From contig NZ_JACHGP010000017.1 in NCBI RefSeq assembly GCF_014202335.1, positions 110,678-174,677 on the forward strand: 64,000 nt of DNA, written 5' to 3'. Positions 50,124 to 58,939 of this stretch are shown here, piece after piece. Source of the DNA: Mycobacterium sp. AZCC_0083 (GTDB lineage: Bacteria > Actinomycetota > Actinomycetes > Mycobacteriales > Mycobacteriaceae). Made by a program: the position numbers and the translations under genes. Each line of letters begins with the position of its first letter. The stretch's first letter is position 1. The notes below the pieces were generated by a model that saw only the letters and a program-made list of their open reading frames with translations, searched no databases and had not been told where the DNA came from.

Positions 50124-50185
50124 CGCAACGTTTTGAATCACGTTGCGTCTGAGTGACTTTTGCGCACGGTGATCGATTCACCGTG
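50124..50185. promoter_or_regulatory. Shared operator region of LLM10 and the ribose-type importer
   Basis: Three signals lie between the divergent genes: a perfect inverted repeat CGCAACGT / ACGTTGCG with an 8-base spacer (50124-50147); a second perfect repeat CACGGTGA / TCACCGTG with a 5-base spacer (50165-50185); and a minus-strand GTCAC-N6-GCAAC pair (50157-50142), the exact form of a GlnR a/b site, 49 bases before the LLM10 start. The regulator gene is not in the immediate vicinity. Confidence 0.55.
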
Positions 50186-50260
50186 ATCGAGAGCCTTCGG
50201 ATCAGTCGGCTGCACCCATAGCCTCTGCGACCAACACCATCCGAAAGGCGGCCTTGGCCG

Positions 50261-51613
50261 ATGACATCCGACGGCGACGAACGCCGAGCGCTCGACCCGC
50301 TTCTCGAGCGTCTCGACACCTATGGCCTTGGGCGCCGGCAGTTCGCCAAACTGCTGGCGGGCAGCGCAGTTGCGCTGGGAGCGGCAGGCGCGCTGACGGC
50401 CGTCGGCCGCAGGGACAACGCGCGGGGCAACGCCGTCGCCTACACCGACGGCCAGTTCGCGCTGCTGAACTGGTCTTCGACAGGGGACTACCAGGTGCAA
50501 TGGGCGAAGGCCTACCAGGACGCCGCTCGCCAGTTGGGCTACAAGAGCGTGGTGCTCGACGGCAAGAGCGACGCTGCGGTGCAGTCCAACCAGTTCAATC
50601 AGTTGCTCACCCAGAAGACCACCGCGATCTTCGTCGGACTCAACGACGCGGGTGCGCTGCCGACGCTGGCACACGATGCCAACGATCGTGGCGTGCTGTT
50701 CCAGGCTGCCTGGAATTCGCCTGCCTGGTACACGCCGTGGCACAGCGACGCCGACGGCGACAAGTACAACACCTTCCTGATGCCCGACGAGTACGTCGCG
50801 GTCGGCAAGGCCGTCGACGTGCTGGCCAAGCGGATCGGCGAGGAGGGCACGGTCGTGCGGGTCGGCGGCTACTACCCGTCGATCGACGGGTGCGAGGTGC
50901 AGCGCAGGCTCGCCGTGTACGACACCTTGAAGAAGTATCCGAAGATCAAGTTCGCGGGAGAGCTGCACGCGAAGTACGACGCAGATCTTTCGCAGCGGGC
51001 GGCGGCGTCGCTGCTGGCCCGCTACCCGGACACCGTCGGCATCGTGGCGGTCAACGACGACGCGGCGACCGGCGTCGTCGCGGGCATCGAAGCGGCAGGC
51101 AAGGTGCCTGGCAAGGACGTGTTCGTGGTCGGGGCCAACGGTTCGACCGCTGGCATCGACCGGATCGTCAAGGGCACCCAGCTGGTGACCACCGGGAACG
51201 TACCCGCCTACCCGTCATTCGTGACGCTGGCGCAGTTCCACGACCGGCTGCGCGGCTGGCAGCCGGAACCGGCCGAGCGCTTCTACGGCTGGCACGCCGA
51301 GATCATCACCCGCGACAACGTGCAGCCGTTCAAGGCGCGTTACGTCGACGGTCCGATCGGCGAGTCGTTCGACGTGCGTCTGCTGTCGCGCACCGAACAC
51401 CCGAACGACTTCGACCTGCAGTTCGACGGCTATCCGGTCGAAGACCTTGAAACGATCTGGCCGGAAGTGCCCAAGCCCAAGGGATTTCAGTACCCCGAGG
51501 TGTATCTGCGGGCTCAGCGCAACGGCGACTTCGAGCGGATTCGCGAGCTGTACCAAAAGCACTACCGCTCACCGGTTCTGGGCCCCTCGCCGTACGGGAA
51601 GAGGCAAACATGA
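50261..51613 (+). CDS. Sugar-type (CUT2/RbsB-like) ABC substrate-binding protein
   Basis: A 450-residue periplasmic-binding-protein-like domain with a twin-arginine leader near residue 25 (LGRRQFAKLLAGSAVALGAAGALTAVG). Core motifs are SNQFNQLLTQKTTAIFVGLNDAG, VAVNDDAATGVVAGIEAAGKVPGKDVFVVGANGS. No lipobox cysteine follows the leader, which is unusual for an actinobacterial binding protein. A C-terminal extension of about 100 residues (from the SFDVRLLSR region) is longer than in RbsB. The start codon of the ATPase overlaps its stop (ATGA). Confidence 0.87.
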   Translation: MTSDGDERRALDPLLERLDTYGLGRRQFAKLLAGSAVALGAAGALTAVGRRDNARGNAVAYTDGQFALLNWSSTGDYQVQWAKAYQDAARQLGYKSVVLDGKSDAAVQSNQFNQLLTQKTTAIFVGLNDAGALPTLAHDANDRGVLFQAAWNSPAWYTPWHSDADGDKYNTFLMPDEYVAVGKAVDVLAKRIGEEGTVVRVGGYYPSIDGCEVQRRLAVYDTLKKYPKIKFAGELHAKYDADLSQRAAASLLARYPDTVGIVAVNDDAATGVVAGIEAAGKVPGKDVFVVGANGSTAGIDRIVKGTQLVTTGNVPAYPSFVTLAQFHDRLRGWQPEPAERFYGWHAEIITRDNVQPFKARYVDGPIGESFDVRLLSRTEHPNDFDLQFDGYPVEDLETIWPEVPKPKGFQYPEVYLRAQRNGDFERIRELYQKHYRSPVLGPSPYGKRQT

Positions 51614-53199
51614 GCGTCAAGGCCAGTGAACCCCGGCTTCGGGCAACGGGAATCGTCAAGTCGTTCGGGGCCAACCGCGCGCTCAAGGGTGTCGACCTGA
51701 CCGTCGGCGACGGCGAGGTCCTCGGATTGATCGGCGAGAACGGCGCGGGCAAGAGCACGATCCTCAACGTCGTGTCAGGAGTCCTTCCGTTCGACTCCGG
51801 CACCTTGCTGCTGGACGGCAGGGAGATCGCGCCCAAGTCCTATCAGGAGGCCAACCGCCTCGGTATCTTCCGGGTGTTCCAGGAGCCCGCGCTGATTGAC
51901 GCCCTCGACGTCTACGAGAACGCGTTCTTCGGGTGGGAGCACCTGTTCCGTTCCCGCAGTGGCGGTCTCGACCATCGAGCACTGCGCCGGGCCGCGACGG
52001 CGGCGTTGCACGACGCCGGGGTGGACGGCATCGACGTCACGTGGGCGACCAGCCGTCTCACACCAGGGCAGAAGCAGAGCCTCGACATCGCAAGGGTCAC
52101 CGCGCTCGCGCGGCTATTGGAGGTCGAGCGGCCAGTGGTGCTCTTCGACGAGCCGACGACGGCCCTCGACCAGGAGCACGAGGACAACTTCCTCCGGCTG
52201 CTGCAACGACTGCGCGGTGTCGCCGCCGTCGTCTTCGTATCGCATCGTCTGCCCGAGATCGTGGCGACGACCGACCGGATCACCGTGTTCAAGGACGGCG
52301 AATCCGTGGCCGATCGGCCGACGACGGGGACCGACGAGAACGAGCTCCACCGACTGATGGTCGGGCGGGTGCGGACCGAGAATTACTACCGCGAGCACGT
52401 TCAACGCGACGTCCCCGCTGCGACGCCACCGCGGCTGGTCATCGAATACGTGGCAGGCGCAGGCGTTCTGCTAGATGCGTCGCTGGAGGTGGCACCAGGG
52501 GAGATCGTCGGGCTTGCCGGTACCGAGGGATCCGGCAAGCGGGTGCTCGGCGAGATCATCGCAGGCGTGGTGCGCCCATCGGCAGGCCGAGTGCTGGTGA
52601 ACGGGCAGGAGGTCAGCGGCGGGATCGGCGACCACGTCCGGGCAGGCATCGCCTACGTGCCGCCCGACCGCGCCGACAAGGGCCTGATCACGTCGGCGTC
52701 GATCGTCGACAACGTCCAGCTCGCCTCACTGCACGACCGTTTCGCGACTCGGCGGGTCGGACTCTGGGCCGTCGGACGCGCCAGGAAGGTCGCGCAGCGC
52801 TACGTCGACGAACTTGGCATCGTGGCGGAGAGCATCGACGCGCCGGTGTCCTCGCTGTCCGGAGGCAACGCGCAGAAGGTCCTGATCGCGAAATGGCTTC
52901 TGCGTCAACCAGATGTACTGATTCTCGACGAGCCAACCCAAGGCGTCGACACCGGTGCCCGTGAGGGCATCTACGACCTGCTGCGCGAGGTCGCCGCCTC
53001 CGGCACGACGGTGGTGCTGGTCAGTGACGACCTTCCCGAGTTGATCGGGCTGTCCAACCGCATCGCGGTGATCACCGGGGGGCGGCTGACGGCGATCGTC
53101 GACGCGCCCCCCGGCGACAAACCGGACGAACACGACCTGATTGCCCGAATGATTCCGGGCGCCACCACAACCCAAGCCGCTCCTACGACCGTCGGATGA
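51610..53199 (+). CDS. Sugar-type ABC transporter ATP-binding protein (RbsA/MglA-like)
   Basis: A 529-residue tandem ATPase. Domain 1 has Walker A GENGAGKST, a changed signature LTPGQKQS and Walker B VVLFDEPTTALD. Domain 2 has the usual degenerate Walker A (GTEGSGKRV), signature LSGGNAQKV and LILDEPTQGVD. This asymmetry is typical of CUT2 ATPases, though the domain-1 signature is more altered than usual. It couples to the permease encoded 4 bp downstream. Cargo is not predictable and need not be a sugar given the LLM10 context. Confidence 0.92.
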   Translation: MSVKASEPRLRATGIVKSFGANRALKGVDLTVGDGEVLGLIGENGAGKSTILNVVSGVLPFDSGTLLLDGREIAPKSYQEANRLGIFRVFQEPALIDALDVYENAFFGWEHLFRSRSGGLDHRALRRAATAALHDAGVDGIDVTWATSRLTPGQKQSLDIARVTALARLLEVERPVVLFDEPTTALDQEHEDNFLRLLQRLRGVAAVVFVSHRLPEIVATTDRITVFKDGESVADRPTTGTDENELHRLMVGRVRTENYYREHVQRDVPAATPPRLVIEYVAGAGVLLDASLEVAPGEIVGLAGTEGSGKRVLGEIIAGVVRPSAGRVLVNGQEVSGGIGDHVRAGIAYVPPDRADKGLITSASIVDNVQLASLHDRFATRRVGLWAVGRARKVAQRYVDELGIVAESIDAPVSSLSGGNAQKVLIAKWLLRQPDVLILDEPTQGVDTGAREGIYDLLREVAASGTTVVLVSDDLPELIGLSNRIAVITGGRLTAIVDAPPGDKPDEHDLIARMIPGATTTQAAPTTVG

Positions 53200-53203
53200 T
53201 GCC

Positions 53204-54229
53204 ATGACCACTGAACTGACTCCCGTGATCCCCGCCGTCGACGCTCCGCCGGTCGCAGGCGAGACGCCACGCACCAAGCTGCTGGACCGCGTCAACGTCG
53301 CTCGCGACGTGCTGCCGTTGGCCGCGCTGCTCGCACTCGTCGTGTACTTCTCGGTGCGCGCGGAGGCGTTCCTGACCGCGGCCAACCTCACCCTGATCAG
53401 CGGTCAGGCCGGGATCCTATTGCTCGCGTCGCTCGGTGCGACGCTGGTGATCGTCGCTGGCAGCGTTGATCTTTCGGTCGGATCCATCGCGCTGCTGACC
53501 GGCGCCGTGTTGGCGTCGCTGATCAATGCCGGCATCGGCAACCCCGTGATGGTGCTGCTGATCGCCGTCGCGGTGGGCGCCGCGATCGGCCTGCTCAACG
53601 GCGTGGTGTTCGCCTACGGCCGGGTCCCGTCGTTCATCGCCACCCTAGGCACGCTGTCGCTGTTCGCAGGCATCGGGCTGACCGTTCTGGAGGGCAGCAC
53701 GATCAACTTCACCAATCAGGGCATCCGTGACCTGGCGATCGGACAGCTCATCCCGAACGTCCAGAATGCGGCGTTGATCGCGTTGATTGCGCTGGGTGTG
53801 ATCTGGTTCTTCGCACGCCGCACCAGGTTTGGTCTCTACGTCTACGCGATCGGCGGCAACGAAAGGGTCGTCGAGCTCGCCGGTGTGCGCACGCGACGGG
53901 TCAAGGTGCTGGTCCTCATCGTCTCCGGCATCACGGCAGGGCTGGCCGGGCTGCTGCTCACCGCTCAGCTGGGTGCGGCCGGGCCGACACTTGGCTCGAC
54001 GATCCTTCTGGACTCGGTGGCCGCCATCGTCATCGGGGGGACCGCCTTGTCGGGCGGCGTTGGCGGTGTCGGCCGCACGGTGCTCGGCGTGCTGATCCTG
54101 ACGGTTCTGTCCAACGGGCTCAACCAGATCGGCGCGGCCGACTACACGCAGACGATCATCAAGGGCCTGGTGATCATCGTCGCCGCGGTCTTCACCATGG
54201 CCTCGCAGCGCAAGCTCGTCGTTAAATGA
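53204..54229 (+). CDS. Sugar-type ABC transporter permease (RbsC-like)
   Basis: A 341-residue inner-membrane permease with eight to ten segments, with ATLVIVAGSVDLSVGSIALLTGAV (the BPD_transp_2 motif), FIATLGTLSLFAGIGL and GGTALSGGVGGVGRTVLGVLIL. It is the third gene of the importer operon. No sugar kinase or isomerase follows, unlike ribose operons, which weakens a sugar assignment. The 35-bp gap to the convergent MpaB gene holds nothing recognisable. Confidence 0.92.
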   Translation: MTTELTPVIPAVDAPPVAGETPRTKLLDRVNVARDVLPLAALLALVVYFSVRAEAFLTAANLTLISGQAGILLLASLGATLVIVAGSVDLSVGSIALLTGAVLASLINAGIGNPVMVLLIAVAVGAAIGLLNGVVFAYGRVPSFIATLGTLSLFAGIGLTVLEGSTINFTNQGIRDLAIGQLIPNVQNAALIALIALGVIWFFARRTRFGLYVYAIGGNERVVELAGVRTRRVKVLVLIVSGITAGLAGLLLTAQLGAAGPTLGSTILLDSVAAIVIGGTALSGGVGGVGRTVLGVLILTVLSNGLNQIGAADYTQTIIKGLVIIVAAVFTMASQRKLVVK

Positions 54230-54264
54230 TTGTTGTCAAATGATTGAAGGGGCGCCCAGCTGCA

Positions 54265-55383
54265 TCAGGCCCTCAGACCCAGGATCGGTTCGGATTCGAC
54301 AAGGCCTTCGTCGCTCGGGCTGACGCCCTCCCCGAAGACGCGTTCGGCTTGGCGCGCCCGGAGTTCTCGGTGAGCCTCGGACGGCTTGTCGTAGCCATAC
54401 CGGGCACGGGCTTCTGCCGGCGAGACGATCTCCGGGTTCACCGGGGGCACGCCGAGGAGGATGGGCGCCGCGACGGGAACCGTCATGGGGGAGATGAACT
54501 GCAGGAGTGCGAGCTGGAAGCGCGTGCTGATGTGCACGATGTGGAACGCGATCCACAGCAACGGGCGGATGGCCAAATCGGTGATCCGGCGCTGGTGAAG
54601 GCCGCTGATCTCGCGCATCCACCGCGGCATGGTCGAGATCGTGCCCGCACGAAGAGCCCGGGTGGAAAGTACTGCGACGGGCCGGGCGACCAGTGGCATC
54701 GGCGGGAGCATGACGTCGGCCTGGAGCAGGTGGTTCATCGCCTGCACCGCGATTTCGCTGCCCCTGAGCTGCGGCCGCATCTGCTCGAAGTAGGCGCGGA
54801 CGCCCTCACGTGTGCGAGGCACGTCGTCGGGGGAGCAGGTCTGGAGTTCGGCTGCGGTCGCGCACTCGTCCCAGTAGCGGCCCTCCTCCTCCGGGGTAAG
54901 GGGGCCAGGACCGAATTTCTCGTAGGCCACGAGGATGGAATGCCAGGCGGTGAGGTGGATCCACAGTTGGGACGCCGGGTTGTTCGCGTCGTAGCGGTTG
55001 CCGCCGTACGGCTCCGTCCCGATCGCCTTGGAGTGAATCTTGACCAGAACGTCCGCGACGTTTGACGTTTCGCGCGATCCGCCAAATGCGACCATCGCGA
55101 AGTACCGTAGTGTCCGGTCGTAGCGGGTGCGCGGCCGCTTGTAGATGTCGTGCGTCTTGTCGACGGCGGCAATGAGGTCTGGGTCGAGTTCCTCGATCAC
55201 GACTGCGCGCTGGAAACCGACCGTGAGGCTGGTCGGGTAGCTCCACACCTTCCAGGTCACCGAGTCGGGGCCGAAGAATCCGTAGTCCTCGTGGGGCTCG
55301 ACCTTGCCGCGCGTCATCATCGCGAGGAAGGCGCGTCGTCCTTGCCTCTGCTTGTCGGTACCGGTGGTGGCAGGTCGTGTCAT
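54265..55383 (-). CDS. Oxygenase MpaB family (DUF2236) protein
   Basis: A 372-residue protein of the MpaB/latex-clearing-related family of haem oxygenases. Characteristic blocks are YGFFGPDSVTWKVWSYPTSLTVGFQRAVVIEEL, RTRYDRTLRYFAMVAFGG, KIHSKAIGTEPYGGNRYDANNPASQLWIHLTAWHS and a C-terminal region with two hydrophobic helices that may associate with the membrane. The ATG at 55383 has AAAGGAG upstream; the frame continues to 55629 without family similarity. The promoter contains tandem ACGGTACT repeats. The substrate is unknown; lipids or terpenoids are typical guesses. Confidence 0.85.
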   Translation of the reverse strand: MTRPATTGTDKQRQGRRAFLAMMTRGKVEPHEDYGFFGPDSVTWKVWSYPTSLTVGFQRAVVIEELDPDLIAAVDKTHDIYKRPRTRYDRTLRYFAMVAFGGSRETSNVADVLVKIHSKAIGTEPYGGNRYDANNPASQLWIHLTAWHSILVAYEKFGPGPLTPEEEGRYWDECATAAELQTCSPDDVPRTREGVRAYFEQMRPQLRGSEIAVQAMNHLLQADVMLPPMPLVARPVAVLSTRALRAGTISTMPRWMREISGLHQRRITDLAIRPLLWIAFHIVHISTRFQLALLQFISPMTVPVAAPILLGVPPVNPEIVSPAEARARYGYDKPSEAHRELRARQAERVFGEGVSPSDEGLVESEPILGLRA

Positions 55384-55428
55384 CGGATGCTCCTTTGCGA
55401 GAGAGGCACGTCGGCCCCTGTCATGTAG

Positions 55429-55461
55429 ACGGTACTCACGGTACTGTATACCAAGGGTACT
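55429..55461. promoter_or_regulatory. Tandem ACGGTACT repeats upstream of the MpaB gene
   Basis: ACGGTACT occurs at 55429-55436 and 55438-55445, with a further GGGTACT at 55455-55461 and a GGTA-N5-TACC dyad at 55440-55452. It is a plausible operator, perhaps of the decayed TetR gene just beyond; the stretch 55462-55650 holds nothing else I can assign. Confidence 0.4.
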
Positions 55462-55651
55462 AGCGAGGGGGTCCAAGTGCTGCCGACAATCGACCTTCGT
55501 GGGGGCGTGGTCCGGCTCGGCTACGTGAGACGTCGCCGGGCGGCGCTCGTCCGTCGCGTCGTACGACGTACGGCGGCCATCGCGACGACGAACTCGTTCA
55601 CGCCCGAACGTCCGGAACTGATGACGCACGGGCGGGAACGGTGTTGACGGT

Positions 55652-55897
55652 TCAGCCGGCGCTGACCTCGGCCGCGATGTCGTAGCGTTCGACGTAGTCC
55701 GAAGCGTTTCCCGGAGGTCATCGGCCCGCAGTCCGTAGCCCTCGAGCCGGTAACTGTGGGTGCCGAACCGTCCCTTGGGCTTTGCGTCGCCGATCTTCCC
55801 GAGATGGCGTGATGTCGATCAGCGACGCGTTGAACACGCCATCGCGCGCAAACGCCCTCGCCGCGCTGTCGAGCAGCTTGGCCTTGATGTTCGACAC
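55652..55897 (-). pseudogene. Decayed chimera: TetR N-terminus joined to an enzyme C-terminus
   Basis: From a GTG at 55897 the minus strand encodes a TetR-like start (NIKAKLLDSAARAFARDGVF, NASLIDIT). A +1 shift near 55808 leads into HLGKIGDAKPKGRFGTHSY and YRLEGYGLRADDLRE, and another shift leads to DYVERYDIAAEVSAG and a stop at 55652. The three segments look protein-like only when read across frames, so I read this as the remains of two genes brought together by a deletion. The second gene's family is not recognised. Confidence 0.5.
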
Positions 55898-56043
55898 GTC
55901 AGATCGTCGGCCTCCATGCTCATCGTCGTACTGAGCCCCAGGCCGCTTCTGTCGGGCGACTAGCGCTTGAGCTTCTCCAGCAGATTCGGTGATTGGTGTC
56001 TGGGTGGCTGGAACTTCCCTTCTGTGAACGACTGGTTCCGCGG

Positions 56044-58776
56044 TCATCCGACGGCGGCGTCGAAGTCGACGACGACGCGCTCGCTGACGGGGTGTGACAG
56101 GCAGGTGAGGACGAAGTTGTTACTCGCTTCGGACTCCTCCAGTGCCATGTGGGGCACGTCGAGCATTTCGACCGTGCCGTCGCAGACCTTGGCTCGGCAA
56201 CTTCCGCACGTACCGCTGAAGCAGGAGTAGGGCAGGTCGTCACGTTGGCGAATCGCTGCATCCAAGATCGTCTCGTTCGCCGACTTCATCGTGAACTCGG
56301 TCGCTCGCTCGTTGGCGTTCAGTTGGATGCTGGCAATGGCGTCCGCGGGAATCGACGACGGCGGGGCGGGGATGCCGACGCCCGTGTCGAACAGCTCGGC
56401 CTTCACCCTGCTTTCGTCGATGCCGTGGCCGTCGAGGACGCGAATAGCTGTCTCCACCATGTCGGCCGGCCCGCACAAAAGCCACTCATCGATGTCGTCG
56501 GGATTACATCCGTTGGCGAAATGGCGCTTCAGAGCGTCCGCATCGACACGGCCCTGATGGAATCCAGGTCGATCGGGCAAGCTCTGGCGGGAAAGGTGAT
56601 GCTCGATGCGCATCCGTGTTCCGTAGCGCGTGCGCAGTTTTTCGAGGTCCTCACGGAACATGGTGGAGTCGACGGTCTGGTTGCCGTAGAGCAATGTGCA
56701 TGCGGTATTCGGTTCTGCGTCAAGGACACTGCTGAGAATCGCCATGATGGGTGTGATGCCGCTACCCGCGGCGATCGCGACGAGAGTCCGGGGACGTCCG
56801 GCACTCGGTGAAGCTCCGAACGACCCTCGCGGTGGGGCGACCCTCACTACGTCGCCAACCTTCAGGGTGCTGAGTGCGTGTGTCGAAAAGACACCCCCAT
56901 GAACCGCCTTGATCCCGATTCGGAGGCGGCCGCTGCTGGGCGGCTCGCAGATCGAATAACTGCGCCGGATGTCTTCGCCGGCAGCCTCGCCGCGGACGGT
57001 GAGATACTGACCGGGTTGGTGGGCGAACGTGTCCGCGAGTGCGCGTGGGACGTCGAACTCAACCAGAACACTGTCCGCCGTGTGCCGCTCGATGGCGGAC
57101 ACGCGCAGCTGGTGGTCACGCGAGCCCGCAGCGGCGTCGGGCGGGGTCGCGAACCCTTTGTCGGTCAATCCATGACCAAACACTGCGCCTCGGCTGACCT
57201 CGTCCCACAGACTCCGATCGAGGATGGCTCCTGCGGTCTCGACGCCACCGCGCAGTGTGCCGAGGATGGCGCCCCCGCAACTGGAGCTGGCGCCGGTAAG
57301 GAAGAGGCCCTTGATCTCGGTGCGGGGACCTGGCCGCAGCAGCATGTTCTTCAGCGAGAAGTCCAACCCGGCCCAAGCGCCGAACCGACTCAGCGTCCAA
57401 TCCTCGTGCGACAGCATCGTCGAGGACTCCTGCCATACGATGTGGCCCTCCAGGAACGGCAAGATCTCGAGTGTCCTGCGCACTAGTGCGTCCTCGATCC
57501 GTTGCTTCTGTTCCAGGTAAGCCGGGTCGCGGTGGTATTCGACCCCGTCCAGCACCCCACCCTCGACTCCCCAGAACGAGTAGTTCTGCGGTGTAAGCGT
57601 GGTGAGCTCAAGGCTGGAATAGCCCGCGCTGCCCGGCGCGGGATCGTCCTTCAACGTGCCAGAAGTGATCCACAGAAGTGCCTTGTCAGGGTCGAAATCA
57701 TCCCGCGAACTGCGGAACATCATGTCGAGCATCTCCTGGTAGTCGAGGCTCCCGATGTCGAAGATGTTCTGCGAAGGCAGGTATTCGCGCAGGTCAACGT
57801 CCACTCCGAGATACACGGAGAAGCCACATCCAGAGAGTCCGGCCTTCGCGAACCGGCGTACTCGCCGCGCCGACAGGTGCTCGGCTGGAACGAGCCCGCC
57901 ATAGGTGGTCTTGATGTCGGCGTTGCTGACCACCACGGGCGCATGGATCTCCTCGCCCGTCGCGAGTCGCACGCCGTACGCGCGCCGCCGATCGACGAGA
58001 ACCTGCTGAACACGGGATCGCAGGCGAATCTCGCCGCCGTGGCATCGCACCAACCGGGCCAGGGTGTGCGACAGCTTGCTGACGCTGCCGTTGATGTACC
58101 ACCCGCCGGTCTTGACGTAGTGGTGCAGCCCGTAAGCGTAGATGGCGGCAGCTAGGTCCTCGCGTGGCAGCAGCACGAAGTTCGAGATGTAGCCAAGAGC
58201 GGCCCGCGCTCCTTCGCTGAGATGGTGCCGGTCGAACAGTCGTTGGAGGCTCATCACCCCGTCGCGCAGGGCTGGCAGCGCACGCGCATTCTTCATGAGA
58301 ACACGCATGGTCGGACGTGGAGGTGCTCCGATCTGCTCCATGGCCTCGCCCATGCGGCGCAGCTTCCGCACGACCGTGCGAAGCGCCTCTTCTTCGCTCG
58401 GGAAGTGCTGGGCCAGCCGCTCTTCGAACGCGTCCCACCCGCGCGGGACTCGGAAGTCGAAATCGACCCCCGGCGCGACGATACGGTCGAACTCATCGGG
58501 GTCCATTTGATTGAAGGCGACCTCACCCTCAAGGCCGACACCGCGCAAGGCCATGGGAATTACCGCGTCACGTGTGCAGTCTCCGACGTAGTGCGCGCCC
58601 GTGTTGAACTCGAAGACCCGTCTGCGGTGGAATGACTGTGCGGCTCCACCGATGACGGACTGGGCTTCGAGTACCAGGACGCGCCTACCGTTCGTGCTCA
58701 AATAGGCGGCGGTGCAGAGTCCGCCGATTCCGCTGCCGATGACGATCGCGTCCCACTGCGTTGCTGCCACGGTCAT
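56044..58776 (-). CDS. Fusion of CrtI/retinol-saturase-like FAD oxidoreductase with a PaaE-type ferredoxin reductase
   Basis: A 910-residue protein. Residues 1-530 form a phytoene-desaturase-like flavoprotein: IVIGSGIGGLCTAAYL with EA at the end of strand 2, GGAAQSFHRRRVFEFNTGAHYVGD, and the C-terminal FAD motif GLFLTGASSSCGGAILGTLRGG. Residues 565-800 form an FNR-type reductase (RRSYSICEPP for FAD, AAGSGITPIMAI for NAD(P), LLCGPADMV). Residues 830-910 form a plant-type [2Fe-2S] ferredoxin (CFSGTCGSC...C). An intact frame and family-like domain borders argue for a genuine fusion. The chain could pass electrons between NAD(P)H and the CrtI-like FAD; direction and substrate are unknown. Confidence 0.9.
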   Translation of the reverse strand: MTVAATQWDAIVIGSGIGGLCTAAYLSTNGRRVLVLEAQSVIGGAAQSFHRRRVFEFNTGAHYVGDCTRDAVIPMALRGVGLEGEVAFNQMDPDEFDRIVAPGVDFDFRVPRGWDAFEERLAQHFPSEEEALRTVVRKLRRMGEAMEQIGAPPRPTMRVLMKNARALPALRDGVMSLQRLFDRHHLSEGARAALGYISNFVLLPREDLAAAIYAYGLHHYVKTGGWYINGSVSKLSHTLARLVRCHGGEIRLRSRVQQVLVDRRRAYGVRLATGEEIHAPVVVSNADIKTTYGGLVPAEHLSARRVRRFAKAGLSGCGFSVYLGVDVDLREYLPSQNIFDIGSLDYQEMLDMMFRSSRDDFDPDKALLWITSGTLKDDPAPGSAGYSSLELTTLTPQNYSFWGVEGGVLDGVEYHRDPAYLEQKQRIEDALVRRTLEILPFLEGHIVWQESSTMLSHEDWTLSRFGAWAGLDFSLKNMLLRPGPRTEIKGLFLTGASSSCGGAILGTLRGGVETAGAILDRSLWDEVSRGAVFGHGLTDKGFATPPDAAAGSRDHQLRVSAIERHTADSVLVEFDVPRALADTFAHQPGQYLTVRGEAAGEDIRRSYSICEPPSSGRLRIGIKAVHGGVFSTHALSTLKVGDVVRVAPPRGSFGASPSAGRPRTLVAIAAGSGITPIMAILSSVLDAEPNTACTLLYGNQTVDSTMFREDLEKLRTRYGTRMRIEHHLSRQSLPDRPGFHQGRVDADALKRHFANGCNPDDIDEWLLCGPADMVETAIRVLDGHGIDESRVKAELFDTGVGIPAPPSSIPADAIASIQLNANERATEFTMKSANETILDAAIRQRDDLPYSCFSGTCGSCRAKVCDGTVEMLDVPHMALEESEASNNFVLTCLSHPVSERVVVDFDAAVG

Positions 58777-58939
58777 GTGGTCAGCATCGTGGATGGCGCC
58801 GCGAGCTGAAAAGGGAGCACGGCACGGGATTCATCGGCGCGGGCGTGCGTATTGCACAGTCGGCGCTGGAATGGCCGCAGGACGAGCTACGAGACAAGAT
58901 CCGGCCCCCGGTGCTCCTGCCGATCAGGCCCCGCGGGTG

